Shown here: in pieces, positions 34,981 through 44,969 of the stretch
Position numbering within the stretch: the stretch's first letter is position 1
Layout of the letters: each line of letters opens with the position of its first letter
From: Cytophagaceae bacterium
GTDB taxonomy: Bacteria; Bacteroidota; Bacteroidia; Cytophagales; Spirosomataceae
NCBI GenBank assembly: GCA_027486845.1
Contig: JAIXOL010000033.1
Coordinates: forward strand, 1 to 64,000
DNA: 64,000 nt
Reading direction: 5' to 3'
The notes under the pieces: generated by a model
Databases searched by the model: none
Told to the model about the DNA's origin: nothing
Seen by the model: the letters and a program-made list of their open reading frames with translations, nothing else
Position numbers and translations under genes: made by a program

Positions 34981-36456
34981 CTAACTTGCTTGCTTAAAAG
35001 TATAGAACAAAACACTTCCATACCCCACAATCAGCATCAAATGAAAAGGTATTAAACCGAAGTTGCCTAGATATATTTCGATAGCCAAAACCACAATAAA
35101 ATAAAGCATCAACAAAAGTTCAATCCATGTACTTTTACCAAGGTTTTTGGTCAAATACTTGTTTCCTTGCCACGAATCTGATTGATTATTTACATTGAAC
35201 TTTGGTGTACGAACGAAAGGTGTTTTTCTACCTAGCCATCCTTCGACTACGGCTATGGAATTATGAAACGAAAGCCCCATCATAAATAATAAAAACAGCA
35301 CAAATCGTTTTACAAATTCAAAAAAACCAAGTCCAGTTTTTTGGAAAGAAATCCAATAAAAACAACCCAAAATCACCCAACTGACTTGAAATAAGGCCGT
35401 ATATCGAAAAAATACATCAAATCTGTCGGAACTTGAGGTAATAAGCATGACAGGCAAACTCAAAATCGACAAGAAAAATACCGCCACAAAAACCGCACTA
35501 TTCATTAAATGATAAAAACCGTGTAGTCTCGTAGAAATACTTAAATGACTATCAGACAATAACTTACGCAGATTTTTCACGACACATTCGGCCGCACCTT
35601 TTGTCCAGCGATATTGCTGAGATTTGACCGCACTCATAGTCACGGGCAGTTCGGCGGGACAGCCAACATTTTCTAAATAAACAAATTTCCAATCTCGCAT
35701 TTGAGCCCGATAACTCAAATCTAAATCTTCGGTAAGTGTATCGGCTTCCCAGCCTCCTGCCTCTTCAATTGTACTTTTTCGCCAAATTCCTGCTGTTCCA
35801 TTAAAGTTTATGAAGTGATTTTTAGCATTTCGGCCGCCTTGTTCAATCGTAAAATGAGCATCTAAGCCAAAAGCTTGAAGCTGAGTCAGCAAAGAATAGT
35901 TTTCGTTGAGGTGTTGCCAGCGAGTTTGCACTACGCCAACATTCGGTTCTGCAAAATGAGGAATTGTTTTTTGTAGAAAATCTTTTGGCGGAACAAAATC
36001 AGCATCAAAAATAGCGATAAACTCACCTTTGCAAATCTTCATTCCATAAGCCAAAGCTCCAGCTTTAAATCCTTTTCTATCTGTGCGTCTAATATGCTGA
36101 ATATCAATGCCTAATGATTGTATTTCTTTTAATTTCGAGGAAATAATCTCCACCGTTTCGTCAGTCGAATCGTCTAAAACTTGTATCTCAAAACGGTCTT
36201 TTGGATAATCAAAAGCCGCCACGGCATCAATCAACCGCTCAACTACATAAAGCTCGTTATAAATAGGAAGCTGAATTGTTACGAAAGGATATGCCTCACC
36301 AAGTGCCAACTGCCAACCGCCAACCGCCGACTGCCGACCGCCGACTGCCAACTGCAGACCGCCTAAATAATTAATAATCAGACTCAACTGCACTAAGCTA
36401 TAAGAAAAAATAAAAACCAACGGAATGGCATAAATGACAAGAATAAATAGCTCCAT
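34981..36456 (-). CDS. Membrane glycosyltransferase family 2 (cellulose-synthase-like)
   Basis: Processive-type GT2 with an N-terminal TM (about 2-29), catalytic domain (about 55-300) and four or more C-terminal TMs. Motifs: VTIQLPIYNE, VLDDSTDETVEII, IFDADFVPP (DxD), TLTEDLDLSYRAQ (ED) and QQYRWTKGAAE (QxxRW). It resembles glucomannan/beta-glycan synthases that make glycolipid or polysaccharide. Residues about 31-51, before the catalytic domain, are a 7-residue repeat of the LQLAVGG / RQSAVGG / WQLALGE kind encoded by a DNA heptamer array (36305-36363), not a family feature. It is 6 nt downstream of another GT2 gene. Confidence 0.88.
   Translation of the reverse strand: MELFILVIYAIPLVFIFSYSLVQLSLIINYLGGLQLAVGGRQSAVGGWQLALGEAYPFVTIQLPIYNELYVVERLIDAVAAFDYPKDRFEIQVLDDSTDETVEIISSKLKEIQSLGIDIQHIRRTDRKGFKAGALAYGMKICKGEFIAIFDADFVPPKDFLQKTIPHFAEPNVGVVQTRWQHLNENYSLLTQLQAFGLDAHFTIEQGGRNAKNHFINFNGTAGIWRKSTIEEAGGWEADTLTEDLDLSYRAQMRDWKFVYLENVGCPAELPVTMSAVKSQQYRWTKGAAECVVKNLRKLLSDSHLSISTRLHGFYHLMNSAVFVAVFFLSILSLPVMLITSSSDRFDVFFRYTALFQVSWVILGCFYWISFQKTGLGFFEFVKRFVLFLLFMMGLSFHNSIAVVEGWLGRKTPFVRTPKFNVNNQSDSWQGNKYLTKNLGKSTWIELLLMLYFIVVLAIEIYLGNFGLIPFHLMLIVGYGSVLFYTFKQAS
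36305..36363. repeat. Heptamer repeat array inside a glycosyltransferase gene
   Basis: Eight consecutive 7-bp units (gccaact, gccaacc, gccaacc, gccgact, gccgacc, gccgact, gccaact, gcagacc) plus gcc. Seven is not a multiple of three, so gain or loss of one unit shifts the frame. Confidence 0.88.
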
Positions 36457-36462
36457 TGACTT

Positions 36463-37140
36463 TTACAAATATTTAAAAATAGTAGTAATAATCTTATACC
36501 CAGCCAAAACGGTTCCTTTCACAGTTCCCGAAATTTTTGATTTTCCAACCCTACGGCGGTAATTGACGGCCATTTCGGTAGTTTTCATTTTCATTTTGGC
36601 GGCTTTTAGCTGCATTTCTACTGTCCAGCCATAGGTAGTATCTTGCATATTGAGTGCCAAAAGCGATTCAAACTTAATTGCTCGAAAAGGCCCTAAGTCG
36701 GTATAACGCACACCATAAAACAAACGCATTAAATTGGTAGCCAACCAATTACCAAAAATTTGCGGAATAGTCATTGACCCAGCCTGACGCTCGCCTAAGG
36801 CTCGTGAACCAATCACCATGTCGTAGTTTTGCTCAGTAATGGGTTTTATCAATTCTCGCATTTCTTCTGGATAATCGGAGTAATCGGCATCTAAGAAAAC
36901 CACAATATCGGGCTTTTGTTTTTTTGCGTACTCAATTCCCTTCAAACACGCAAAACCATAGCCTTGGCGGAGTTCATCTAAAACCGTTGCTCCTGCTCGT
37001 TGTGCCACTTTTGAGGTTTCATCGCTCGAATTATTATTTACCACAACTACCTCATCAACAATATCTTGTGGAATTTCGGCAATTACTTTATCAATAGATT
37101 TTGCTTCGTTGAAAGCAGGAATGATGACGATTATTTTCAT
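36463..37140 (-). CDS. Glycosyltransferase family 2, DPM/polyprenyl-phosphate type
   Basis: Transfers a sugar from a nucleotide donor, probably to a polyprenyl phosphate. The GT-A core includes VIIPAFNEAKSIDKVI (about 4-19), VVVNNNSSDET, VVFLDADYSDYPEEM (DxD, about 79-93) and MVIGSRALGERQAGSM. No C-terminal TM pair is present, although a short hydrophobic tail closes the protein. 225 aa. First of two genes with only 6 nt between, so it works with the membrane GT2 downstream, perhaps in glycolipid or surface glycan synthesis. Confidence 0.88.
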   Translation of the reverse strand: MKIIVIIPAFNEAKSIDKVIAEIPQDIVDEVVVVNNNSSDETSKVAQRAGATVLDELRQGYGFACLKGIEYAKKQKPDIVVFLDADYSDYPEEMRELIKPITEQNYDMVIGSRALGERQAGSMTIPQIFGNWLATNLMRLFYGVRYTDLGPFRAIKFESLLALNMQDTTYGWTVEMQLKAAKMKMKTTEMAVNYRRRVGKSKISGTVKGTVLAGYKIITTIFKYL

Positions 37141-37294
37141 TAAAATTATATTTCGACTGCAATTTAGGCTTTTTCTACATACACAAAGGTAAGCAAGCCG
37201 ACAAAGTGTTTGAATTTGAGATTTTCAAGAAATAAACAAAGTGTTTATATTTACGAGATTTTTATTGTTTTCACACAAAACACCTGCTGATTTT

Positions 37295-37710
37295 ATGAAT
37301 TATCTACGTTTTCTTGCTGCTTTATTTATTTTGAGTGTTTGTTTTTCTTGTAAGATAAAAGAAGTTGTTAAACTCAATTCTCCACCAAATGCTTTTACCG
37401 TTACGGCAACACTTGCCGATAATGGAAAAAATATTATACAAACAAATGGACAAAAAGCAAAGACCCCGATGGCGATACCGTGACTTATGCAGTTGTTTAT
37501 AAAGATACCCTTGCGAAGAATTTGAGTGATACGACTACTGACATCAATTTGTGAGGAACAACCGAAGAAATAAATGCAACAATTACAACACCTTGCAAAG
37601 ATTCTTTGGCTGAAACTACCTATGAAGGGCGACGTTTTGTTGAAGAAAGATTAGTAAACGGAAAAATAGTTAGAACAATAGTACCTTTTACCATTAACGT
37701 TAGAATTTAA
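37295..37710 (+). pseudogene. Frameshifted lipoprotein gene
   Basis: It starts MNYLRFLAALFILSVCFSCK, a lipoprotein signal with lipobox FSC, then SPPNAFTVTATLADNG, the beginning of an Fn3-like domain. At about 37440-37450 the frame breaks: the original frame soon stops (37481-37483), while another frame carries on with KWTKSKDPDGDTVTYAVVYK, the expected rest of that domain. A second lesion is a TGA at 37552-37554; the tail then continues to 37710 (RRFVEERLVNGKIVRTIVPF). So the gene is decayed by at least two mutations or was mis-sequenced. Confidence 0.78.
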
Positions 37711-37939
37711 CTTTAAGGTTGTCATCAGTATATATATTCTCTGCTTCATCTTCCAAAAAAGCCAACCCTTTTCCATTTTGAACAATATTATGTAATTCAT
37801 TTGAGGTTAAATCATTGACTTTTTTAGCTTTCCTAATTTGTGAAAAACTTGTTCTAAACCTTATATTTAGTCTTTCTGCCCAATCTAAAAAAAGTCGAAT
37901 ATTTTTGTCATTATCAATTTCAAAAACAATCTGTGTCAT
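37700..37939 (-). CDS. Small hypothetical protein (79 aa), antitoxin-like
   Basis: I start at the Met at 37939 (MTQIVFEIDNDKNIRLFLDW); the open frame further up looks non-coding. The acidic N-terminal strand followed by LFLDWAERLNIRF resembles small conserved Bacteroidota/cyanobacterial proteins often annotated as possible antitoxins, but no toxin gene is next to it. The stop region overlaps the end of the lipoprotein pseudogene by 11 bp, convergently. Function is unknown. Confidence 0.55.
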   Translation of the reverse strand: MTQIVFEIDNDKNIRLFLDWAERLNIRFRTSFSQIRKAKKVNDLTSNELHNIVQNGKGLAFLEDEAENIYTDDNLKVKF

Positions 37940-38320
37940 GGTTATTAAATTTTGTATTATAAAAATAGACGACAAATAAGTAAAAAACAAGTTTGGAATG
38001 TATAAAATACAAATCCCTGATTGAGAGTTGCACAGCATCAATTGTTTTGTTTAAAAAAACCAACCCATCGGCCTAAACAATCTCAATCAAGTTAAACCTG
38101 ACTGGTAAAAAGACGCATCAGCTACCTACAAAGTCTGCAACTAAACTCATTTTCCTCTTTTACTCCAACAAATAAGGCAGAAAAAGAACTTTTCTCTAAA
38201 AAAAATACAAAAACTATGTCACAAGTTTTGCTTTTCAGAACTTGATTATCTAATTTTGCACGCTGAAATGCGAGTACACTAAAATCAACGTTTCAGATTT
38301 TAATTTAAAATTCTCAATAA
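37940..38320. other. Upstream region of atpD
   Basis: No gene. It contains the atpD promoter (38227-38258) and otherwise AT-rich DNA in which I see no further structure. Confidence 0.5.
38227..38258 (+). promoter_or_regulatory. Promoter of atpD-atpC
   Basis: TTTG (38227-38230) and TAATTTTG (38251-38258) with a 20-nt spacer fit the Bacteroidota consensus well. The leader to the ATG is about 60 nt. Confidence 0.78.
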
Positions 38321-39826
<1,506 letters not shown>

Positions 39827-39904
39827 ATTAAGAGTTAAGAATTAAGAATGTAGAATTTATCCGCCATTCTTAATTCTACATTCTACATTCTTAATTATAA
39901 AGAA
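39827..39904. repeat. Inverted-repeat spacer between atpD and atpC
   Basis: The spacer is built of repeats of attaagaatgtagaatt and its complement (attcttaattctacattc), which can form a hairpin within the operon. It may be an inserted repeat and could lower atpC expression or affect mRNA stability. Confidence 0.65.
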
Positions 39905-40147
39905 ATGAACTTAGAAATAATTACTCCTGATAAGAAAGTTTACGCTGGTGTTGTTGACTCGGTAATTTTACCAGGAAACAACGGTGGATTTCAAATATTG
40001 AAAGACCACGCACCCATCGTTAGCACACTCGCTAAAGGAAACTTAGTTATCGAAGCCAACGGCAAAAAGGAAACTTTCGTTGTGGATGGTGGCGTAGTTG
40101 AAGCAGCCAAAAATAAAGTTTTGGTTTTAGCTGAGTCAGTAGCTTAA
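39905..40147 (+). CDS. atpC: ATP synthase F1 subunit epsilon (short form)
   Basis: Central-stalk subunit. All 80 residues belong to the N-terminal beta-sandwich domain (MNLEIITPDKKVYAG, VILPGNNGGFQILKDHAPIV, VVDGGVVEAAKNKVLVLAE). The C-terminal helical hairpin that inhibits ATP hydrolysis in E. coli-type epsilon is absent, as is usual in Bacteroidota. It is co-transcribed with atpD across a 78-bp repeat spacer and followed by a terminator. Confidence 0.95.
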   Translation: MNLEIITPDKKVYAGVVDSVILPGNNGGFQILKDHAPIVSTLAKGNLVIEANGKKETFVVDGGVVEAAKNKVLVLAESVA

Positions 40148-40170
40148 AACTTTTCTTGAAAAGAATATTC

Positions 40171-40210
40171 AAAAGAGGCATAGAGAATTCTGTGCCTCTT
40201 TTGGTTTTTT
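40171..40210 (+). terminator. Terminator of atpD-atpC
   Basis: AAAAGAGGCATAGA-at-TCTGTGCCTCTTTT, one G-U pair, then GGTTTTTT. About 24 bp past the atpC stop. Confidence 0.88.
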
Positions 40211-40629
40211 ATACGAAATGAGCGTATATTTACTTGATGGAATTTTAAGAAAATCAAGAAGTTATATCCATCTTTTATTGAGTAAGAAAAATCTCAACAG
40301 TATTTGACATTGGCGGCCGTCGCTCGTTAGAAAATAATAAAACACAAAGAACCTCATGCCGTGGGTATGAAACCTTTATTCAAATTACTTGTTTTATAAC
40401 AAACTGTTATAAAGCGATTGAATTTCTATACGAATAACTTGGTTATAATTATGAGTTAAAAAAGCACCAAAGGTGCTAAATATTTGTAGTCACTAAGTGA
40501 AATTATCAGATAAAGGTGCATCGCACCGTGATAAATAATTTTTTAAATGGCGGTGCGATGCACCTTTTATTCGATTATCTTTAAATACTACAAATATTAC
40601 GTGGCTCTGCCACTTATAATAGCTAAAAC
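40211..40629. other. Intergenic region with a large inverted repeat
   Basis: No gene. AT-rich DNA with short GC-rich scraps (ggcggccgtcgctcg near 40312) precedes a large palindromic element at 40461-40597. Confidence 0.55.
40461..40597. repeat. MITE-like inverted repeat upstream of the moaA pair
   Basis: A small hairpin (AGCACC-aaa-GGTGCT, 40463-40477) is followed by arms AATATTTGTAGT (40479-40490) and ACTACAAATATT (about 40587-40598). An inner pair AAGGTGCATCGCACCG / CGGTGCGATGCACCTT (about 40513-40528 and 40550-40565) and partly matching spacers allow a long cruciform. Confidence 0.75.
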
Positions 40630-40845
40630 ATGGAAAAAGAAATCATAGCCGACTATGACTTGAAGGTTTTAGAAGTATTGAAGCAAATCGAAAAACTCAA
40701 TCAGATGATAGATTATCATAAAACAGTTACGAATGATAGCCTGTCAAAAGAACAGTATGAATTTTTGAAAGAAAGAGCCGTTTCCGAACTTCAAGAAGCA
40801 TTAAGTATATATAAAATTGAGGTTCACTCAATGATTGCAGCATAA
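40630..40845 (+). CDS. Small hypothetical coiled-coil protein (71 aa)
   Basis: Short acidic, all-helical protein (MEKEIIADYDLKVLEVLKQI; later YEFLKERAVSELQEALSIYK) with heptad-like spacing. No family recognised. The last codons overlap the annotated moaA frame by 11 bp, so translation may be coupled to moaA. No signal peptide or TM. Confidence 0.65.
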   Translation: MEKEIIADYDLKVLEVLKQIEKLNQMIDYHKTVTNDSLSKEQYEFLKERAVSELQEALSIYKIEVHSMIAA

Positions 40846-41854
40846 TTTTAAAGATTTACGTCCCTCAATGCTCATAGATAATCACGGAAGACCCATTAAT
40901 TACTTGCGATTGGCTGTAACTGACCGCTGTAATTTGCGATGCTTTTATTGTATGCCCGAAGAAGGAATTCAATATTTGCCCAAACCGCATTTACTGAGCT
41001 ACGAAGAAATGATTCGACTTTGTACAATTTTGGCCGAAATGGGCATTAGCAAGGTCAGAATTACGGGTGGAGAACCTTTTGTTCGCCGAGATATTATTCC
41101 TTTTCTATGGAAATTATCAGAAATTGAAGGCATCAACAAAATAAATATTACCACTAATGGCGTACTTACAGCTCCATTAGTGCCTGAATTAAAGAAAATC
41201 GGTATCAGTTCGGTAAATCTTAGCCTTGATTCGCTCGACCGCCAACGATTTTTTGAAATTACTCGACGAGATGAATTTCCGAAAGTTTGGGCAACCCTCG
41301 AAGCACTTCTCGAACACGATATTCCGGTAAAAATCAATACCGTCGTGATGGCGGGTAAAAACGACGAAGATATTTTATCAATGGTCGAATTAGCTCGTAA
41401 TCAAAACGTTTCATTGAGATTTATTGAAGAAATGCCTTTCAATGGCGAAGGTCTTCGCCCCGAACAAATGGAATTTTGGAGTTATAAACGCATCATGGAT
41501 TTAATACGTTCGGCACACCCCGAATTGTATAAATTACAAGATGAACCTAATTCTACGTCATATAATTACCATATTCCAAATTTTAAAGGAACAGTCGGCG
41601 TAATTGCAGCATTCAGTCGAACTTTTTGCGGCACTTGCAATCGTATTCGTGTAACGCCTACGGGCGGTTTCCGAACTTGTTTATACGATGATGGTGTTTT
41701 CAACGTAAGAGATTTCATGCGTCAGAAATTATCAGATGAAGAAATCAAACAACACATTTATGATGCCCTACAAAATCGAGCAAAAGATGGTTTTGAGGCT
41801 GAAAATCGTCGTACAAGTGTAGTTTCAGAATCAATGACGACAATTGGTGGATAA
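40835..41854 (+). CDS. moaA: GTP 3',8-cyclase (molybdenum cofactor biosynthesis)
   Basis: Radical SAM enzyme that starts molybdopterin synthesis from GTP. The first 4Fe-4S cluster is bound by C32-x3-C36-x2-C39 (DRCNLRCFYC) and the second by CGTC...TC near the C terminus (FCGTCNRIRV, then FRTCLYDDG). The SAM-binding ITGGEPFVRRD follows the usual place, and the C terminus ends in the essential Gly-Gly (SMTTIGG). The start at 40835 overlaps the upstream small gene; Met12 (40868, MLIDNHGRPINYL) is the alternative. Other moa genes are not in this window. Confidence 0.95.
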   Translation: MQHNFKDLRPSMLIDNHGRPINYLRLAVTDRCNLRCFYCMPEEGIQYLPKPHLLSYEEMIRLCTILAEMGISKVRITGGEPFVRRDIIPFLWKLSEIEGINKINITTNGVLTAPLVPELKKIGISSVNLSLDSLDRQRFFEITRRDEFPKVWATLEALLEHDIPVKINTVVMAGKNDEDILSMVELARNQNVSLRFIEEMPFNGEGLRPEQMEFWSYKRIMDLIRSAHPELYKLQDEPNSTSYNYHIPNFKGTVGVIAAFSRTFCGTCNRIRVTPTGGFRTCLYDDGVFNVRDFMRQKLSDEEIKQHIYDALQNRAKDGFEAENRRTSVVSESMTTIGG

Positions 41855-41871
41855 CAATAATCTAATCGTAG

Positions 41872-41890
41872 GGGCGTATAGCATACGCCC
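41872..41890 (+). terminator. Small hairpin after moaA
   Basis: GGGCGTAT-agc-ATACGCCC lies 18 bp past the stop. There is no T-run, so it may be a repeat fragment or attenuating hairpin. Confidence 0.4.
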
Positions 41891-41960
41891 GACACAGAAA
41901 ATTTATTAAACAGAATTTTATTTATTTCAAAAAATACAAATTACCAAATTCAAAAAAAGT

Positions 41961-42404
41961 ATGTTAAAAGCAGAAATGATTACCGACAGAGGTACAATGA
42001 CAATCGAATTCTATGAGCAAGATGCTCCGATTGCAGTAAATAACTTTGTTACTTTAGCAAAAAAAGGTTTCTACGACGGTTTGATTTTCCACCGTGTGAT
42101 TCCAAACTTTATGGTTCAAGGTGGCGACCCTGATGGTACAGGTGGTGGTGGCCCAGGATATACAATCCCTTGTGAATTGACTGGAAATAATCAATACCAC
42201 GACAAAGGCGTTCTTTCAATGGCTCACCGTGGACGTAACACTGGTGGTTCTCAGTTTTTCATCTGCCATAATCGCTCAAATACACAACACCTAGACCGTA
42301 ATCATACTTGTTTCGGTAAAGTTGTTGAAGGACTCGACATCGTTGATGCGATTCGTCAAGGAGATAAAATCCAAAAAATCAATGTTATTGAAGTTGAGGC
42401 ATAA
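41961..42404 (+). CDS. Cyclophilin-type peptidyl-prolyl isomerase
   Basis: Catalyses proline cis-trans isomerisation. Typical core: FHRVIPNFMVQGGDPDGTG (about 48-66, with catalytic R50 and F55-region), GVLSMAHRGRNTGGSQFFIC (about 93-112) and HLDRNHTCFGKVVEGLDIVD. There is no signal peptide, so it is cytoplasmic. 147 aa. A strong terminator follows. Confidence 0.95.
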   Translation: MLKAEMITDRGTMTIEFYEQDAPIAVNNFVTLAKKGFYDGLIFHRVIPNFMVQGGDPDGTGGGGPGYTIPCELTGNNQYHDKGVLSMAHRGRNTGGSQFFICHNRSNTQHLDRNHTCFGKVVEGLDIVDAIRQGDKIQKINVIEVEA

Positions 42405-42424
42405 TATTGGCCTATATTCATTCC

Positions 42425-42466
42425 AAAAGCTACTCAGAAACTTGTTTTTCGAGTAGCTTTTTCTTT
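42425..42466 (+). terminator. Terminator of the cyclophilin gene
   Basis: AAAAGCTACTC and GAGTAGCTTTT are separated by 15 nt that also pair partly, followed by TCTTT. Confidence 0.85.
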
Positions 42467-42495
42467 ATGCTTCATCAAAAATAATTTTTTCTTTC

Positions 42496-42503
42496 TATCT
42501 TCG
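42496..42503 (+). promoter_or_regulatory. -7-like element of the M1 peptidase gene
   Basis: TATCTTCG, one base off TAnnTTTG, 27 bp before the start codon. No clear -33 element. Confidence 0.4.
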
Positions 42504-42530
42504 CATAAAATCAAACTTCATCTATTTTAT

Positions 42531-44912
42531 ATGAAAAGACTATCCATCTTTACCCTAATTTCCCTTAGTTGTAGTTTGGTGGTTCAAGCCCAACGTCCTG
42601 CGGCCACTACCGAATACAATTCCAATACCCGATTCGAGCAAATGGGAGCCGCATTGCCTACGCCAAACACTTTCCGCACGGCAGCAGGAAGCCCTGGAAG
42701 AGACTATTGGCAACAAAAAGCCGACTACGATATCAAGGCTGAACTGGACGATTCAAAACAGTCGATTTCGGCAACTGAAAAAATTACTTATACCAATAAT
42801 GCCCCCGAAGAATTAAGATATTTGTGGCTTCAACTCGACCAAAATCTCTTTGCAAAAGGTTCGATGGGTTCAAATATTGGTCAATCTGCCATTAATCCAG
42901 CCAATGGAGCAAGTTTTAATACACTTGGTAGTATGACAGGAGCAAATGCCAAAGATTACGGCTATAAGATTTCAGCCGTAAAAGATGCTCTTGGAAAAGA
43001 TTTGAAATATACCATCAATGAAACAATGATGCGGATAGATTTACCAACGCCTTTGGCTAAAGGTATGTCGTTTACGCTACAAGTTGATTGGAAATTTAAT
43101 ATCGTAGATTTGAAAGGAAGTGGAGCGAGAAGTGGTTATGAACTTTTCCCGAAAGATGGAAATGTCTTGTATGAAATTGCTCAGTGGTTTCCACGCATGG
43201 CGGTTTATGATGATGTAAACGGCTGGCAACACAAGCAATTTTTAGGTCAAGGTGAATTTACTTTGCCATTTGGTGACTATAAAGTAGCTCTGACTGTTCC
43301 AAACGACATGGTTGTTGGTGCAACTGGCGAACTTCAAAATACAAAAGATGTATTGACAGCTACGCAAATTAAGCGTTGGGAACAAGCAAAAAATACTAAA
43401 ACTCCCATTGCAATCGTAACACAAGAAGATGCTGAGGCTGCCGAAAAAGGTAAGCCAACTGGCAAAAAAACTTGGATTTATGCTGCTAAAAATGTGCGTG
43501 ACTTCGCTTTTGCGGCTTCTCGTAAATTTATCTGGGATGCCATGCAAGTTGATGTAGAAGGTAAAAAAGTTTGGGCGATGTCGCTTTACCCAAAAGAAGC
43601 CAATCCACTTTGGGGACAATATTCTACGAGAGTTGTCGCACACACGCTTACGAGCTACTCAAAACGTAGTGTTGCTTATCCCTACCCTGTTGCTTACTCG
43701 GTACACGGTTCGGTTGGCGGCATGGAATACCCAATGATGAGTTTTAACGGTGCAAGACCAGAAGCTGATGGAACGTATTCGGAAGGCACAAAAAATTTCT
43801 TGATTTTGGTGGTTATTCACGAAGTAGGACATAATTTCTTCCCGATGATTGTAAATTCTGACGAGCGTCAGTGGTCTTGGATGGATGAAGGTTTAAACTC
43901 TTTCTTGGAAGGATTATCTTGTTTGGAATGGGATAGAAATTTCCCTGCAACTGGCATTGAACCTCAATATATTACGGGCTACATGAAAATTGACCAGAAT
44001 AAACAAAACTCAATTATGAGTAGTTCTGATAATATTTTACCAGGAACATTCGGGCCAAATGCTTATTCAAAACCAGCAACTGGCTTGAATATTTTGCGTG
44101 AAACAATCATGGGTCGTGAGTTATTCGACTATGCTTTCAAAGAATATTCGCGTCGTTGGGCATTTAAGCACCCAACACCAGCCGATTTCTTCCGCACGAT
44201 GGAAGATGCCTCGGGTGTTGATTTGGATTGGTTTTGGAAAGGTTGGTTCTACGGTGTTGAGCCTGCTGACCAAGCCATTGCCAATGTGGAATGGTATAGT
44301 GTTGACAGTCAAGACCCAACAAAACTAAAAGCAGCCGCTAAAGCCGAGGCAGATGCAAAAGCACAGACTTTGAGTAATATCAGAAACAAAACGGATATTA
44401 AAGAAACGGTTGTTGAAGCAGATTCTACAATGAAAGATTTCTATAATTCGTATGATAGATATGCTGTGACCGATGTTGACAAAAAGAAATATGAGCAGTA
44501 TTTATCAACTTTGGGCGAAGACGACAGAAAACTCATCGAAGCAGGTAAAAACTTTTATGTGGTAAACGTGAAAAATAAAGGCGGTCTTATAATGCCAATT
44601 ATTATCAGAATGGAATTTGAAGACGGAACCACAGAAGATGTACGTATTCCAGCCGAAATTTGGCGTTTGAATGATAAAGAAGTAAAGAAAACTTTGGTGA
44701 CGACTAAAAAAGTAGCCAAATTTAAACTTGACCCTTATCACGAAATTCCAGACATTGATACTTCCGATAATACGTTCCCGAAAGAACCAGAGCAACCAAC
44801 TCGTTTTCAGGCATTTAAACAAACTGGTCGTGGTGGTGCTGCTTCTAACCCAATGCAAGAAGCATTGAAAAACAAACCAGCAGGAACTCAGACAAGTGGA
44901 GATAAGAAATAA
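42531..44912 (+). CDS. Secreted M1-family metallopeptidase
   Basis: Zinc aminopeptidase-like protein exported by a signal peptide (about 1-20, ends VVQAQ). The zinc site is HEVGH (430-434) with the third ligand E453 (HExxH-x18-E, in WMDEGLNSF). The GAMEN exopeptidase motif appears as GGMEY, common in Bacteroidota members. An N-terminal beta domain (about 60-290) and a C-terminal extension (about 600-793) with a Lys/Gln-rich tail complete the protein. 793 aa. Likely periplasmic or surface peptide degradation. It has its own terminator. Confidence 0.92.
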   Translation: MKRLSIFTLISLSCSLVVQAQRPAATTEYNSNTRFEQMGAALPTPNTFRTAAGSPGRDYWQQKADYDIKAELDDSKQSISATEKITYTNNAPEELRYLWLQLDQNLFAKGSMGSNIGQSAINPANGASFNTLGSMTGANAKDYGYKISAVKDALGKDLKYTINETMMRIDLPTPLAKGMSFTLQVDWKFNIVDLKGSGARSGYELFPKDGNVLYEIAQWFPRMAVYDDVNGWQHKQFLGQGEFTLPFGDYKVALTVPNDMVVGATGELQNTKDVLTATQIKRWEQAKNTKTPIAIVTQEDAEAAEKGKPTGKKTWIYAAKNVRDFAFAASRKFIWDAMQVDVEGKKVWAMSLYPKEANPLWGQYSTRVVAHTLTSYSKRSVAYPYPVAYSVHGSVGGMEYPMMSFNGARPEADGTYSEGTKNFLILVVIHEVGHNFFPMIVNSDERQWSWMDEGLNSFLEGLSCLEWDRNFPATGIEPQYITGYMKIDQNKQNSIMSSSDNILPGTFGPNAYSKPATGLNILRETIMGRELFDYAFKEYSRRWAFKHPTPADFFRTMEDASGVDLDWFWKGWFYGVEPADQAIANVEWYSVDSQDPTKLKAAAKAEADAKAQTLSNIRNKTDIKETVVEADSTMKDFYNSYDRYAVTDVDKKKYEQYLSTLGEDDRKLIEAGKNFYVVNVKNKGGLIMPIIIRMEFEDGTTEDVRIPAEIWRLNDKEVKKTLVTTKKVAKFKLDPYHEIPDIDTSDNTFPKEPEQPTRFQAFKQTGRGGAASNPMQEALKNKPAGTQTSGDKK

Positions 44913-44930
44913 AAGGCCGATTTAGCTAAG

Positions 44931-44967
44931 AAAAAAGCGTGAAGAAATGATTTCTTCACGCTTTTTT
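44931..44967. terminator. Bidirectional terminator
   Basis: AAAAAAGCGTGAAGAAAT pairs perfectly with ATTTCTTCACGCTTTTTT across a one-base centre. It serves the M1 peptidase (+) and the membrane protein gene (-), whose stop is 3 bp away. Confidence 0.9.
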
Positions 44968-44969
44968 AC

